Shown one piece after another: positions 43,346 to 56,144 of a stretch of 64,000 nucleotides of DNA. Source of the DNA: Dryomyza anilis (lineage: Eukaryota > Arthropoda > Insecta > Diptera > Dryomyzidae). The stretch spans positions 64,949,867 through 65,013,866 of the forward strand of contig OX638133.1 of assembly GCA_951804985.1 (NCBI GenBank), read 5' to 3'. Numbering within the stretch: the first letter of the stretch is position 1; the number at the start of each line of letters is the position of its first letter. A program made the position numbers and the translations under genes. The notes beneath the pieces were generated by a model. The model was not told the DNA's origin. It was given only the letters and a program-made list of their open reading frames with translations, and made no database searches.

Positions 43346-44544
43346 AGTATAAATGGTCGGTCGCTGAAATGTGAATAACTCCGAAAAAGCAAAAAATGGC
43401 AGCAATTTCATTTGTGAAAATATGTGTACTAAATAACAATGCAATCAGTTTTGCCGGAGTGTGCCCGGAATTTTTTGTTTTCATCTTTGTAAATGAAAAA
43501 TAATTAAACAAAAAAATAAAACAAAATTAATTTACTCCAGCACTTTTTCTTTCTAAAGTATGACAATTTTCTAAAAAAAAACATTGCAAAAACATCATAA
43601 ATACCAGAAGTAGATGGTATTTACAAAAAAATATTAGTGTATCACAAAAAAAAAATAGTTTTTATGGTTTTAAAAATTGATCACACATTCGACCATATAT
43701 ATTTTTTGCAATTGTTGCAAAAAATTGTCTGTGTTTGAGAGAGTGAGATACATACGATAAAATTTAGTGATGCAACCATTGTATGCAATTTAATTTACTC
43801 TACAATGAAAAAAAATTAGTGTCTGAAATCAATTTGATTTTTGAGGTTTTCGCCAACTTTCGGTACTCGCTGCCTCACTGTACGGATCAATGGTACACGC
43901 TGTAAAAAAAAGGGCTCTCCCAAATATAATTTTGCAGGCATTAACATGGATGTTTGTAATTTTAATATATAATTGATTTATAAATCATTTGTAAACAGGG
44001 TTGTATTGAGACTTGAACAGTGTTGTAATGAGCTCTGAATTAAATTATAATTCACGGAAACATTTAAATGTTGCTCCTTAAAATGGTGTATGTTCTAATG
44101 GAAACATAATAATTACTACATCCAAACAAAATAAATATTTGAACCGAAACGTAAATATGTTCAAATTAAAACATGATCTTGAACGACCTGAATATAAATA
44201 TGTTTCCAGTGAAACATATCAGTTGTTTCAGTACAAAAAGTAGTATGTTTGCATAGAAACATATTTAAATATTTTTGGAAAAAAATCCTGAAAATAAAAT
44301 AAAAATAATTTTTTTTTTTTTTTATTCTATTTTTATTAAAAATCTTTAAATATTCACAGTGGAAAATTATAATAATAGAATTCATATACAAATTTTTAAA
44401 TGCATAAAAAAATAATTGGTTTAAAACTGCAAGTACTAGGGACAGCATCAATGAATGCACAATTGCACCTGCAGACGCTAAACCAGACGATCCTAGCTCG
44501 ATTTATATTTGGTACAGTTACAGTTGATCTCAGTACAGCACATA
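43346..44544. other. AT-rich spacer
   Basis: No gene seen. AAACATAT / ATATGTTT motifs recur at 44,060-44,290 and could be a decayed palindromic repeat. Confidence 0.45.
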
Positions 44545-46590
44545 GTGTAGGCAAGGAATTCACGGAGGCTTTTGTAAAAAACATGCCAAATTATGTTTGA
44601 AAATCGAAACACTGATTTTTATTTGTGGTTTTTTCACATTAGTTTCAGAAATTATATACTGCACTATATTATACTCTATTTGTACTTTTTGTAACACAAT
44701 TTATATATTTATTTAATTTACAAATAACAAAATTATTACCGACGCGAACACGTTTTCTCAACGAACAACAACAAACATGTACGCAGAAAATGCCGATCAA
44801 CGAGTATCAACTTTATATACAAGAATTATTTTTTTTTTGTTTGTTTTCAAACATCAGTATGTTTAAAATGACCCTATACATACTTCAAACGACGACAAAA
44901 GAGACGTAGGTAGAAAATTCTGCTCAACGAGTGCCAACTTCGTATAGAAGAAGAATGTTGAAAGAATAAATTTATTTAAATCCAATTTATTTTTTGTTTG
45001 TTTTTAAACATCAATATGTTCAAACGATGGCAAAAGATGGCGTAGTTAGAAAATGCTGCACAACGTTGCAAACTTCGTCAGTCGATAAATTATCGAATTA
45101 AAACGAGCGTGGCGAACATACGTTCACCCATGGAAAAAGTTTATCGAAAATTTTACTACGTTTCATATATTTTTACTATGCACAATAACATTTTATAATT
45201 GTTAGCGTTTCTAGTAAATTTACTATGAATAGGTTTGATCATTAATATTTCATAGTAAATTGTATGAATTTCTCGAAATTGGCTGTTTTTTTTTTCTTTT
45301 GTCATTTATAAAAATTATTTAACAACGGGTAAGCTATCACAAAATTAATTAAATATATTTAAATAATTATATTTTTACATGTACCAGCTGGCAACACGAC
45401 ACTTCTTATGGCGGATGTCTCTAATATTATTAGGAGTACTGATGCTCGCTGGTGCCGCCACCAGCTACCGGTGACGAGTGTAAAGGAGACATGGTAGTCG
45501 AATCTGTAAGGACGATTAAAGTCTGCAAAAGCATCCGCCGATACCAAAGAACGGCAGCTGCATCAGCGAGTCGCTGCGGCCTGCGATAATTTGTTGAAGA
45601 CGCTTGCATTGCGAGGCGATTAGCAGCGATTTTTTTCTTTGACATTATCGTCGCTTTTGGAAAATGTCCGACGTCCAACTGCGGGTAATGGGTCACTAAA
45701 TAAATTAAATCTTTAAATGTATTTTTCATGTTGTAGTAACACCTTTCTCTGACTGACTGTGCCGCCTATGTTGCCGCATCTACGAATTCGTGAGCCACAG
45801 TAGCCGAACCATCCGGCATACCGAAGAGTTGCATCAACTCAGTTCCAGGTTGCGCCCCTGCGAATGTCTTGCAGATGCTGAAGTTGCGAGATGGACAGCA
45901 GCCTCGCTGAGTCCAGGTTATAATGTATTTCCTTGGCGGACGACGTTGACTTTTCCGACGTCGCAGCTGCCGCATTGTAGTCAAATTGTGTGAATATATG
46001 CTAATATATTTGTTTCGAATTAAAATACCATAAATAAAAATAATCCTAAATGTGAATCTTTCCATTCATTTGTATTTGAATTCAAAATATTATTAAACAT
46101 AGTAAATTTATATGCAGCAGATTGTAAATTCAAATTAAACATATTAAATTTGTGACATTTGACAATTTAAAAAAATTACTATGAAAAATAATGTTTTTAC
46201 TATAACTAAATTTGACTTCATATCGTTAAGATAAATAACGAATTTACTATGAATGATAACGGACTTACAATGTTTTTTCCCTGGGTGTTGTATTTAGATT
46301 TGATTACATTTTATGTGTTTCGAAACATAGTTTTAACCAAGTAAATTGCCAATAAACAGTTTATTCAAATAAAATTAAAATTTTATGTTGGTATTGTAAC
46401 ATATTTATGGTAAATTTGACAGATTCTGCTGGACAATATAAAAATGTTTACACGTGAACAAAAATTAATTCAATTTCGATTATAATTTAATTACACTTCA
46501 TTAGTAATACATGTACGGTAATTTCGTATTACTTTTTAATTACATTCAAACATATTCAAACAAATCTTTTCTATCCGTGCATTTTTGTTT
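44545..46590. repeat. unclassified interspersed repeat, copy 2, with insertion
   Basis: A second copy of the repeat at 38,705-39,440. Its middle is locally duplicated: the CAAACGACGACAAAAGA block and its neighbours occur two or three times at 44,750-45,060. It is interrupted by a TIR element at 45,125-46,287. The flanks resume the alignment exactly (TATTTAGATTTGATT). Confidence 0.72.
45125..46287. mobile_element. unclassified TIR element with TTTACTATG subterminal repeats
   Basis: 1,163 bp inserted in the repeat. Ends CACCCATGGAAAAA...TTTTTTCCCTGGGTG are inverted with one mismatch. Multiple TTTACTATG / CATAGTAAA motifs lie near both ends. The interior (45,400-46,000) is clearly less AT-rich, with short minus-strand frames (45,430-45,729; 45,766-46,065) that match no family I know. 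Target-site duplication not resolved. Confidence 0.6.
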
Positions 46591-46599
46591 TAAGTATTG

Positions 46600-46895
46600 G
46601 AGTTAAAATGTCATTGAATGTCATCGATAACATTGGTAGCGCAATAGTTGCCAACCAAAATTCCCACGAAAAATAAAAAAAATACCTTTTTCCCATACGA
46701 CTTCTTAAAAATACTCACGTGGTAATTTTGGTTGATTTATTTCCCACAGAAATTAAAAATTACTACATAAATGCCCTTAGCAAGTAAAATTAACACAAAA
46801 ATACCAATTAAATTCATAAAAACCACTATAAATTCGCATAAAAACTACAAACATCTATTAAATTTTTAGATGAAAATTAAGGAAATATTTGGAGG
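46600..46895. repeat. interspersed repeat shared with 50,980-51,890, copy 1
   Basis: Shares GAGTTAAAATGTCAT, CACGTGGT-ATTTTGGTTGATT-like and CATAAAAACTACAAACA blocks with the other copy. This copy provides the empty site for the Helentron there. Confidence 0.7.
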
Positions 46896-46954
46896 AATTA
46901 TTAACTATGTACAAAAATAATATATAAAAATAGTATGTCTTTTATATCAGTATT

Positions 46955-47880
46955 ATGGGGAACATGATTCGGAAAATATGCACTGCATTATCTATTGGTA
47001 TAAAGTATCATGATTTACGGATATGCACTTGGAACGTCCGAACCCTTTATAGGGAAGGTGCCACTATCCAGCTGGATGATGGCCTCGAAAGATACAAGGC
47101 TGACATCACCGCAATCAAGGTAATCGGAAGGACACAGCTGCTCTAAACAGATATCCTGTGACATTTACTACAGCTGCCATGCGGAGAGGCATGAATAAAG
47201 TGTAAAGATGATGTATGGCGACAGGAACGAGGTTCGAAAAAGGGATTTAAGGGCGATACGAGCTAACTACCGTGCGATAAGTCTCCTCAATATCGCGTAT
47301 AAAGGAGACTCATGCCCATCGTCAACTGACTGATGGATCTTATCAGTGCGGCTTCAGACCTGGCAAGTCCACTATAGACCAGATTTTCACATTACGCCAA
47401 ATCCTGGAAAAGATCAAATCCTGGAAAGGCTGATCTACACCCACTACCTTCTCGTCGACTACAAAGCTACCTTAGACAGTCCGATAAGAAGTATCCTATA
47501 AGTTCGGTATACCTGCGTAACTTATAAGGATGATCCTGAGCGACACACGTTGCACAGTGAGAATTGGGATACGTTTAATACCGAACGAAGTTTAGGACAA
47601 GACGGTTCCCTATCGTGTGACTTCTTCATCCTAATAATGGATAACAATGGCACTATCTTCAAAAAGAGTGCCTGCTGCTCGGGTATGCTTATGATATGGG
47701 CATCATTGGGCGTACGAGCAGTCAGTGCACCATTCTACATTTTAGAGAGGGAATCGGTTCGAATGGGTCTTACGGTGAACGAGGACAAGGCGAAGGAAGT
47801 ACCTGGTGCCAACAAACAAAGAGTCCAGGCGTCTTGGACAATGCGTCACTAATGACAATCACAACGTCGAAGTTGTGAAG
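46955..47880 (+). pseudogene. LINE endonuclease-RT remnant, internally deleted
   Basis: Starts with ICTWNVRTLYREGATIQLDD and ADITAIK, the first endonuclease motif of a LINE. It jumps within about 100 bp to [33 protein letters not shown] (a frame away), LLVDYKA and GDSLSCDFF, then an ADDIGIIGR-like catalytic region near 47,690 and SVRMGLTVNEDKAK. Most of the endonuclease is missing and frames shift often. The clade is uncertain (RTE-like by motif). Confidence 0.72.
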
Positions 47881-48934
47881 AACTTCGTCTACCTACACAC
47901 ATAGAAAATTATTGTCAAATCCGACAATAATTTGAAAATATTTCATGTTAAAATGGATCCACAAATATTATTATCAAATTATCGTCGGATTCAACAATCA
48001 AATTATCAAACAGGTATTGAACATCAAATTTTTGTTTTTGAAAATTTGAATTGTTAATTTTCATTTTGCTTTGAATGGCATTTTATAATTTTCAAATATT
48101 AAAAGCAATTACTGAAATGTAAACAACCAATTTGAAATATTATTTGGAATTTATTATTTATTTCTTGTCTCAACTCATAACAATTTCATGCGTAATTACA
48201 TAGCACAAGGTGTTGACCGCATTTTAAATGCTTAGCTTTTTAGTTAAACAGCAACGGCTTCCATGAGTTTCGTTGATTCAGAGCCATAGAATAGTCCATG
48301 TGCAATGGACGAGCAGACGGTGATTTCACCCCAGGACAGTGTCCGCACAATCGTGATCTTCAGTCTTCAGGGAGAAGGTCATCGTGGTTGTATAGGTGGG
48401 TCGTTTTATGGCCGATGGGGTGCCGCAGTTACTACGCCTGATTTGTAACTAACTTCGCCGCATTTGGCCACCGTCGTATACCCGTCGTTTATTGAAACGG
48501 TAATTTCTTGCAGACTGCCGTCACAGCTTGGTCAGACTCCGAAGTGTGAGAAAAATTGAACTTGATGTCGGAGTCTCATGCACACAGATCGAATTTTTCT
48601 TATGTTTAATTTAAAATGTAAATCAAAATTAATAAATATTTTATAAGTCAAACTAATTTACTACGTCAAACAACGTCAAACGATAAAATTACAAAAAAAA
48701 AAAACAGCTGTACGATCTGCCACTCAATGCATTTTGCCAATTGTTTGTTGTTTTATTGGTTGGTACAAAACACCCAATTTGTACTGACTGGACCTTGAGC
48801 ACGTTAAGACAATATCTTAAAATTAAAAATTATATTTTCAAAAACTATAATATTATTATCAATCAACATTTAAAAAAAAACAACATTTAAAGAAAATGAA
48901 AGAAAATTTGTATGTTTCAAAGTTGTTTATATTA
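47881..48934. other. spacer with a less AT-rich island
   Basis: No gene recognised. 47,910-48,010 has inverted ATTGTCAAATCCGACAAT-like motifs. 48,240-48,560 is less AT-rich without a convincing frame, perhaps part of an unknown repeat. Confidence 0.4.
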
Positions 48935-50089
48935 AATTGTTGTTTGTTTTTCGACCTAAAATAGAGTTATTGCAAAAATATTGTTTTTGCGGGCTCAAGG
49001 TCTTGCCAGATACAAAGTGCTATGTACTGGGGAGTGAAACAAACAACAATTGACAAAAACAAAAAGTTGTTGGCTGACCGTACAACTGTTTCGGAAGCTG
49101 CCAAGCTTCCTCATCAGCGGTCTTCTGCACAACTTCTGCATAGCAAGGCCTATAAGATCATTTTGTACAATGAACTAAATGCGAATTTAGTACAAGCACA
49201 AAACAACCAGGCAAAACATGCAAAAATTGCACCAACTTTTTGCTTGTCAATTGTTGTTGTCGCATTGCAGCAAGCATCATATATGCTGTAGTGTCACTAC
49301 AGAATCAAATACGACCACTGCACGCTTATTAAAAATTAAAATCTCAAGATGTTATGATATGTTTATGCACTGTGCCCTGCAAATGTATAAATTGTTGTTT
49401 GTGTTTCGACCTAAAATAGAGTTATTGCAAAAATATTGTTTTTGCGGGCTCAAGGTCTTGCCAGATACAAAGTGCTATGTACTGGGGAGTGAAACAAACA
49501 ACAATTGACAAAAACAAAAAGTTGTTGGCTGACCGTACAGCTGTTTCGGAAGCTGCCAAGCTTCCTCATCAGCGGTCTTCTGCACAACGTCTGCATAGCA
49601 AGGCCTATAGATCATTTTGTACAATGAACTAAATGCGAATTTAGTACTAAGCACAAAACAACCAGGCAAAACATGCAAAAATTACACAAACTTTATGTTT
49701 GTCAATTGTTGTTGTCGCATTGCAGCAAGCATCATATAGGCTGTAGTGTCACTACAGAATCGAATACGACCACTGCAAGCTTATTAAAAATTAAAATCTC
49801 ACGATTTTATGATATTTTATTCGCTGTGCCCTGCGAATGTATAAATTGTTGTTTGTTTTTTGACCTAAAATAGAGTTATTGCAAAAATATTGTTTTTGCG
49901 GGCTCAAGGTCTTGCCAGATACAAAGTGCTATGTACTGGGGAGTGAAACAAACAACAATTGACAAAACCAAAAAGTTTTTGGCTGACTGTACAGCTGTTT
50001 CGGAAGCTGCCAAGCTTCCTCATCAGCGGGCTTCTGCACAACTCCTGCATAGCAAGGCCTATAAGATCATTTTGTACAATGAACTAAAT
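48935..50089. repeat. 455-bp tandem repeat, about 2.5 units
   Basis: GACCTAAAATAGAGTTATTG recurs at about 48,953, 49,408 and 49,863, a period of 455 bp. Units are over 95% alike by eye. Each contains GGAAGCTGCCAAGCTTCC, an imperfect hairpin, and GCGGGCTCAAGGTCTTGCC. The third unit stops at GAACTAAAT (about 50,088). It looks like a short satellite array of unknown family. Confidence 0.88.
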
Positions 50090-50293
50090 ATTTTTATATT
50101 TATTTACAATTAATTAAAATAAAAACTTTAAATGTGATATGAAACTCTCTTCCCCACAGTGTGGGGTATTTCTTTAGAGTTTTTTTTTGTTAGATCTTTA
50201 TGATTTTAATCACAATTATTCTAACAAGAAAACGCCTCTCAATGAAATGTGACTTGTGAGCACTCATAATGCCAGAATAGAGCTATACATTAA

Positions 50294-50951
50294 GGTTATT
50301 CACTAAACGGAGCAGTTGCGATGTAGAGTAGCAGTTTTGTCAAGTAGCAGTTGTACAACAACTAAATACATTGGTGACAAAAACAAAAATTATCTGCTAA
50401 TCTACTTCGTTAAAAGCTTGAGTTTACTTCGTGGTACTTTTGTAGTTTTTTAGTGATGCTGAATTTATGACTTTTGAGTACTTGATATTACAGACAGTGT
50501 TTGATTATTGAGATGAAATTCAGCAAAATGCATTATATTGAAATGAAAATTTATATTTTTAATGAATACGTACATATATGCACGTGAATAAAACAGAAAT
50601 GATGGCATAATGTCCACTGTTTTAACAATAAATATTAACGAGTTCCTATATAAGGTATGAGTTTTTTTTTTTAAATCGACATCACTCATCTAATTTGTTT
50701 ACTTTGTTTTAATTATAATGTATTTATATGAGATATTGAATTAAAAATAAGTAACAAAAGGCATATTTATATATTGTATATGGCCAATAAGCAATAAATC
50801 TAAAATATTAATGAAACAAAAACATCTGTTTTTGGTACATCAAACTGAAAACTAGCATACTACACAAATATGAAATAAGTGTGTTCACGAAATATGATAC
50901 AATTCTACAATACTGCTAATGTACATCGGCAACTGCTCCGTTTCGTGAATA
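50294..50951. mobile_element. MITE with about 45-bp inverted ends
   Basis: The left end (ATTCAC, then AAACGGAGCAGTTGC, then GATGTA and TAGCAGT) reappears inverted at 50,910-50,951 with a few changes. 658 bp, no ORF. The flanking duplication is ambiguous, so I do not name a superfamily. Confidence 0.75.
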
Positions 50952-50979
50952 CCTATATTCTATTTTTGTTTCTAATTAT

Positions 50980-51890
50980 TTGAGTTAAAATGTCATCGAT
51001 TGTAATCGATAACATGGGTAGCGCCATTGATGTAAACCAACATTCCTTATTAAAAATTCTCACGTGGTGATTTTGGTTGATTTATTTCCCACATAAATTA
51101 AAAATTACGACAAAAATGCCCACCGCAAGTAAAACCAGTTGGGAAGGTTAGATCACATGGGAAATTTTAAAGTAGGTGTAATTATGATAGTTAGGATTAT
51201 CAAAATTATAGTCGGTCTAAGCCGACTATAAATACCCTACACATATGTGTGGTTACCATTCAAAGTGATATATAGGACACCAGGGTATACGAATCCTGAA
51301 CATAACTACAAACATTCAATCGCTGAAGAATTTCCATTCATTTGATACCCATATTTACAAATGGGTAGGTGTACCGAATTTCGATTTTTTTTTTGTGAAC
51401 CACAAGTCTTTTCTCCGGAAAACTTTATTATCATGTATTTGAGCATGATGTCAATATATATTTGACCAAAAAAGTTTACCTAAGCACGTATACATAAAAA
51501 TTGATCTTTAAATGTACATTTTATATGAGGTATTTGAACATAAGTGGTCGGATCATAGGTCACAATGGACCGATCTCGCACATACAGCGTAGGTATATTA
51601 GTAATCTAAGTTATAAGTTTCATTTATCTAGCTCTTCAATTTTAAAAGTAGTAGGGATTTCAACAGACAGACGGACAGACAGACGGACATCGCTAAATCG
51701 ACGCAGGAGGTCATGCTGATCAAGAATATATATACTTTTCCATACCGGAGATTCTTCCTTCTGGGTGTTACAAACGGCGTACCAAACTGAATATACCCTT
51801 TCACTCTTAGTGTAGGGTATAATTAACACCAAATTATCACATAAATTTATAAATACCAATATAAATTCCCATAAAAACTACAAACAATAA
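50980..51890. repeat. interspersed repeat, copy 2, split by a Helentron
   Basis: 50,980-51,134 and 51,823-51,890 align with 46,600-46,895. Between them lies the Helentron at 51,135-51,822. The comparison gives insertion between A and T. Confidence 0.7.
51135..51822 (+). mobile_element. INE-1/DINE-1-like Helentron, nearly complete
   Basis: Contains ATAGTCGGTCTAAGCCGACT (self-complementary), ACAGACAGACGGACATCGCT and CTGATCAAGAATATATATAC. It ends in a hairpin TATACCCT...AGGGTATA with an inner CACTCTTAGTG stem. Compared with the uninterrupted repeat at 46,790, it sits between an A-run and TTAACAC, the A^T target expected of Helitrons. Non-coding. Confidence 0.85.
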
Positions 51891-53063
51891 GAAAATATTT
51901 TTAAAGCAACAACTTCTTCTAAAATCCTTTAATTGTCATTAAACAAGTTGGTACGATCGTGTAAATCATTAAACTTACCAATAATCAAAAAATAATGTAC
52001 AGCTTTAACAAATAGTCGGCCTTTTGACAAATCTTCTATATAAATTTATGTCAAAACACGAATACTATCTTAGTAGGACATTCTTTTTGATTATTGGTAA
52101 TTGTTGGACTGTTCGTAAATTTTATTTACGCAAAAAAATGTAAAAAAAATCGATAACAGTTAAAAATTACCAAAAATGGTTATTTCCCACGGAACTGGCA
52201 GCTACCCATCCAGCAAGAACACTACTGGTCATATGAGCAGTAATATTACAAGTATCAAAACTGAAAGTTTCAGTAAAAGTTTCTATAACATTGTTAAGAG
52301 CGTCGGGATAAAATTGACCGAAACTTCTGTGTGCGTGTGTATTTTTATCTCTCTCACACATCTGAAATGGGATACAATTGAATATATGTTTATCATTGTT
52401 CTTTTGGTAATAAGTGACGATTAAATTACTTATAAATTTACGAAATATTTTACGTAACATAAACTGTTTTAATTTTGAGGTTAGGGACGGTTAAATTAAT
52501 AGTTAACTAACAAAAATTAGACAAAATAAAACCAAAAAACTCAAAAATCTATAGTTTTCATTTTTATTGCGTTGAATATAATGCGCATTACATTCAACAT
52601 TTTTGCATTATAAAATTGTCTATTAAAACGACTTTTGTTTGCCGTTGTTTTGCTTCCATCCATGCATTTGTTTAATGCAGTTGACCCTTCCACTTTAATG
52701 ATATCTATAATATGAATAGATAAATAAGCAATATATACAAATACTCTTTTCAATATACTTTCTTTTAGTGTTTATCAATTGTTTATAATTTAAGAAACAT
52801 ATTTGTTCAACTCCTGCTGTAGCGGCTACTATTGCAAACGTAATAAATAACCTACAAATAAAAAATGGTGGCAACCGACGCGCAAAAAATATAAGTTTTC
52901 ATTACTAGTAAAATTACGGGTCATATATCAATCATTGATCCTGCAGGGATGTATTTCAAACTATTTATGTATGAGTGAGAAAATATAATATTGTCTTTGT
53001 GTTGGAGTTTCGGTAAGGCATGTCTTGCTGGGATTAAACCAAAAACCTGGATTTCACAGTGCC
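51891..53063. other. AT-rich spacer
   Basis: No gene supported. Open frames at 52,176-52,460 occur on both strands of the same DNA, with no recognisable product. Confidence 0.45.
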
Positions 53064-53706
53064 GGCCCGGTTTCACAGTGTACACTTAAGTGTCGATTTT
53101 TCCTCAAACTATACTTAAGTGTTAAAAATCGTTTCACAGCACAAAAGTTAAGTGACCGATATTCCCCACTTAAGTTTTACTTAAGTGTGCTTTCTGTCAA
53201 TTGAATATTTATGACAACAGAATAATACAAACTGACACTAACGAAGTAAATTTTCGCGGATTATTGTATATTAACCAAATTAAAAGTCACTCCAATCATT
53301 GGAATAATTTTTCGCAGCCATAACTTATTCGGTCACCACCATTAACAACTGTTGTACGCGAAATTCACTTTTTTAATAATACACAATTCTCCTTATGTTG
53401 CGAAAAGCGAAATGTTTAGAATATAATACACGTGATTCTACAATAATTTAATTTAAAATAACTGCATTCTCATTTAGAATTTTAAATTTTCCAGTGCAAA
53501 ACGTATTTTTTATGACAGATAATTTAATTTAATTTTGTTTTGTAAACAAAAATAGTTGTCATATAAGTCGTGCTGCCCTATTTTTTAAAATATATTTATA
53601 CGCATTTGAGTGGAGACTATGAAACGCAAAAAAACTTAAGTAAGCAAAAAATCTTAAATTTTCCTTAACTCAAATTTTACTTAAGTGCGTACTGTGAAAC
53701 CGGGCC
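53064..53706. mobile_element. MITE with GGCCCGGTTTCACAGT ends
   Basis: 643 bp. The left end GGCCCGGTTTCACAGT and the right end ACTGTGAAACCGGGCC are perfectly inverted, followed inward by multiple ACTTAAGT motifs on both sides. These termini resemble PIF/Harbinger elements, but no 3-bp duplication is clear. No ORF. Confidence 0.8.
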
Positions 53707-53717
53707 TAAGTGATTAT

Positions 53718-53884
53718 CGAATGTATATTGAACATGGATATCGAAGCTTTCACTGGAGAAAAGCTTTCAACTTTTTGTAATTGTAAGCTTGAAAACCATA
53801 GCGTTCTCCAGCAAAACTGGTAGCTTTTTATCCAATTGAATCTAGCCTTTACGTTAACTTGAATTTCGACATTCAATATACATT
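53718..53884. repeat. short palindromic repeat
   Basis: AATGTATATTGAA at the left and TTCAATATACATT at the right bound about 165 bp with internal AAGCTTTC / GAAAAGCTTTC motifs. Probably a tiny MITE. No target-site duplication identified. Confidence 0.5.
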
Positions 53885-54017
53885 ACAGGTTTAACTTAAT
53901 TGTAAGCTATAAATAAAATGTGATTCGACCTTCAAATTACATTTTAATTCAAGCGCATATATTTCCCTAATTAAAGGTTTAAATATAAAATTAAAGAAAA
54001 CGTATATAAGTTATAAT

Positions 54018-56102
54018 CAAGAATTGAAACCGTAACCGAAACCGATATCCGTTTAAAACCGTTTCATTTTTAAAACCGAAACCATTATACGAAAATCAGA
54101 AATAAATCGATATCCAAAACCGAAATAAACGGTTTCGGTTTTATACCGGTTTAAAACGGTTTTTAAAAAAATATAAAAGAAACACAAAAACCTATTTTAT
54201 TTTATATAGAAGGTCATGTTTAAAGGTCATTTAATAAAATTTGGAGTTCCCAAAATAAAAATGTTTTGTTGTACAAAAATTAACATTTTGTTTTTTGAGA
54301 AACAATATTTCCAAAACAACGATTTTTGATCTAAAATTTGTTTTTTTTTTCATTAATTTTATAGCGGTAAATCGAATTAACAACAAAACATTATTCAATT
54401 TTTAATGATATTGTTTTTTTATTTATTGTATAAGTAAAATATATAGGGAGCCTGGGGTAAAGTGGGACAAGTTTTGAAAAGTGATTTTGAATAATTATTG
54501 AATTATTTTAAAGGATCTATTTTATGTTATTTTTCAAAACAACTCAATTTTGGACTTATACACTCAGAAGAAAATGTCCCATTAAGTACTTAATGGTACG
54601 TCCATTGATTTTATTGTTCATGTATTAATAGTTTTTTCTTTTTAAATCAAAACTTTTCTAATTAATTCAATAGTATTTGAAAAATTCAGTACCATAAATT
54701 TAAATATTTCAATATTATTATTTTAAATAGAATAGATACTCTTGTTTTAATGGTTTCCTCCTATAATAATAAACGTGGTATAAAAAACATAAAAACGAAT
54801 ACAAACATGTTCGTTTTGTACGTCATTTTGCGTGTTCACTCTAAATGGGCGCATGTATTTTTTTTGCAATAATCCGAATTATTAAACGCGACATTGGTAA
54901 GGACTCAATGTATTTAATGTAAATAAATTATATTTATATTATTATTTATTACAGAAAATAAAAATTTTCTTCGAACTTCTATTATGGCAACGATCTCAAA
55001 AGTAGCTGCAGACTCAAGTACTACAATCAATTATTGGAAACCAAAGCTAACATTAAATGTGTTATAACCTTTTGCAACGAACAGTGTCTTTTTATGTGTG
55101 TGTTGTAAAAGTGAATATCAATTTCGACATTTAAATAAAATAATATATTCAATAAATTAACTAAAATACATTTATGTTTTAATAAATTATTAGGAAAATG
55201 TAATTCGACTACGCCATAAAATTATTAATACGTATCAATAAATTTGTATAGGTCTTTCTTATTGTAATTAAAATATCACATTATAAAATGTATGGTACAA
55301 CCACATTAACAGTTTCAATATCACTGAACTAATGGGACGCATCCTATTGACCAATTTTAATGGTAAAAATTATTATATTTCTATTGAAATACTATTAATT
55401 TTCCATGATTGTTTTCTGGTTGTATATTAAGGATAATAGAATTATAATAAGGTAATAAAAAAACAATGGCAATGCAAGAAAAAATTAGAAAAAAGAAAAA
55501 TTATTAACATCTCAGTAACTACTTAAGAAAATACAAAATATAAAGTGTAAGTTCGACAAGTTCGAACATTTCAAGTATACAGGCAGATATTTGTTTGCAG
55601 ATATTGCAGTTCAAGATTTCTTTGGCTTTTATGGATGCAAATTGTACAAAATTCTTCTTCTTCTTTTCATGAAGTTTAAGACAATTACCGATGTATTCTT
55701 GCTGCTCGGCTCACTTCTGCAATTCAGATCATATCTCAGGTGAAGTCAAAATGTTGCTTTTCATTGGCTTGTGGCCACGATTGAATTTTTTTCTTGGCGA
55801 AATCAATTACATAATTTATACAACACAATATTTTCACTAAAATAACAACAAACATTGTTTAAATTATGTTTCCCACTTTACTGCAATACAGTTTTTCTCA
55901 AATATCCTTGAAACTGGACGTGTAGGGAGAAAACTGAAAACGCCATTGTCCAAATCCTTAAGAATATGTAACTTGAAATGTCATTGAAAAATATGGAAAA
56001 AAAGAAATTTTATACAAAAACCGTTATAAAAACTTAAAACCGAAACCAAAACGCGGAAAAAACCGAAATCGAAAACATTATTCGTTTAGGTTTCAATCCT
56101 TG
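54018..56102. mobile_element. hAT-like non-autonomous element, copy 2
   Basis: 2,085 bp. Ends CAAGAATTGAAACC and GGTTTCAATCCTTG are inverted with one mismatch. Flanks GTTATAAT (54,010-54,017) and GATATAAT (56,103-56,110) agree at 7 of 8 bases, as for an aged 8-bp hAT duplication. AACCGAAACCG motifs are subterminal. An extra segment of about 900 bp (about 54,557-55,460) absent from copy 1 is a later insertion. No transposase ORF. Confidence 0.85.
54557..55460. other. extra segment inside hAT-like copy 2
   Basis: Sequence absent from the homologous position near 32,885 in copy 1. It begins CACTCAGAAGAAAATGTCCC and contains partly inverted GTCCCATTAA / TTAATGG-like motifs toward 55,320-55,370. 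Exact ends and type unresolved. Confidence 0.5.
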
Positions 56103-56144
56103 GATATAATACTATATATTAAAAGGAATTAAAGTATGTTCTAC

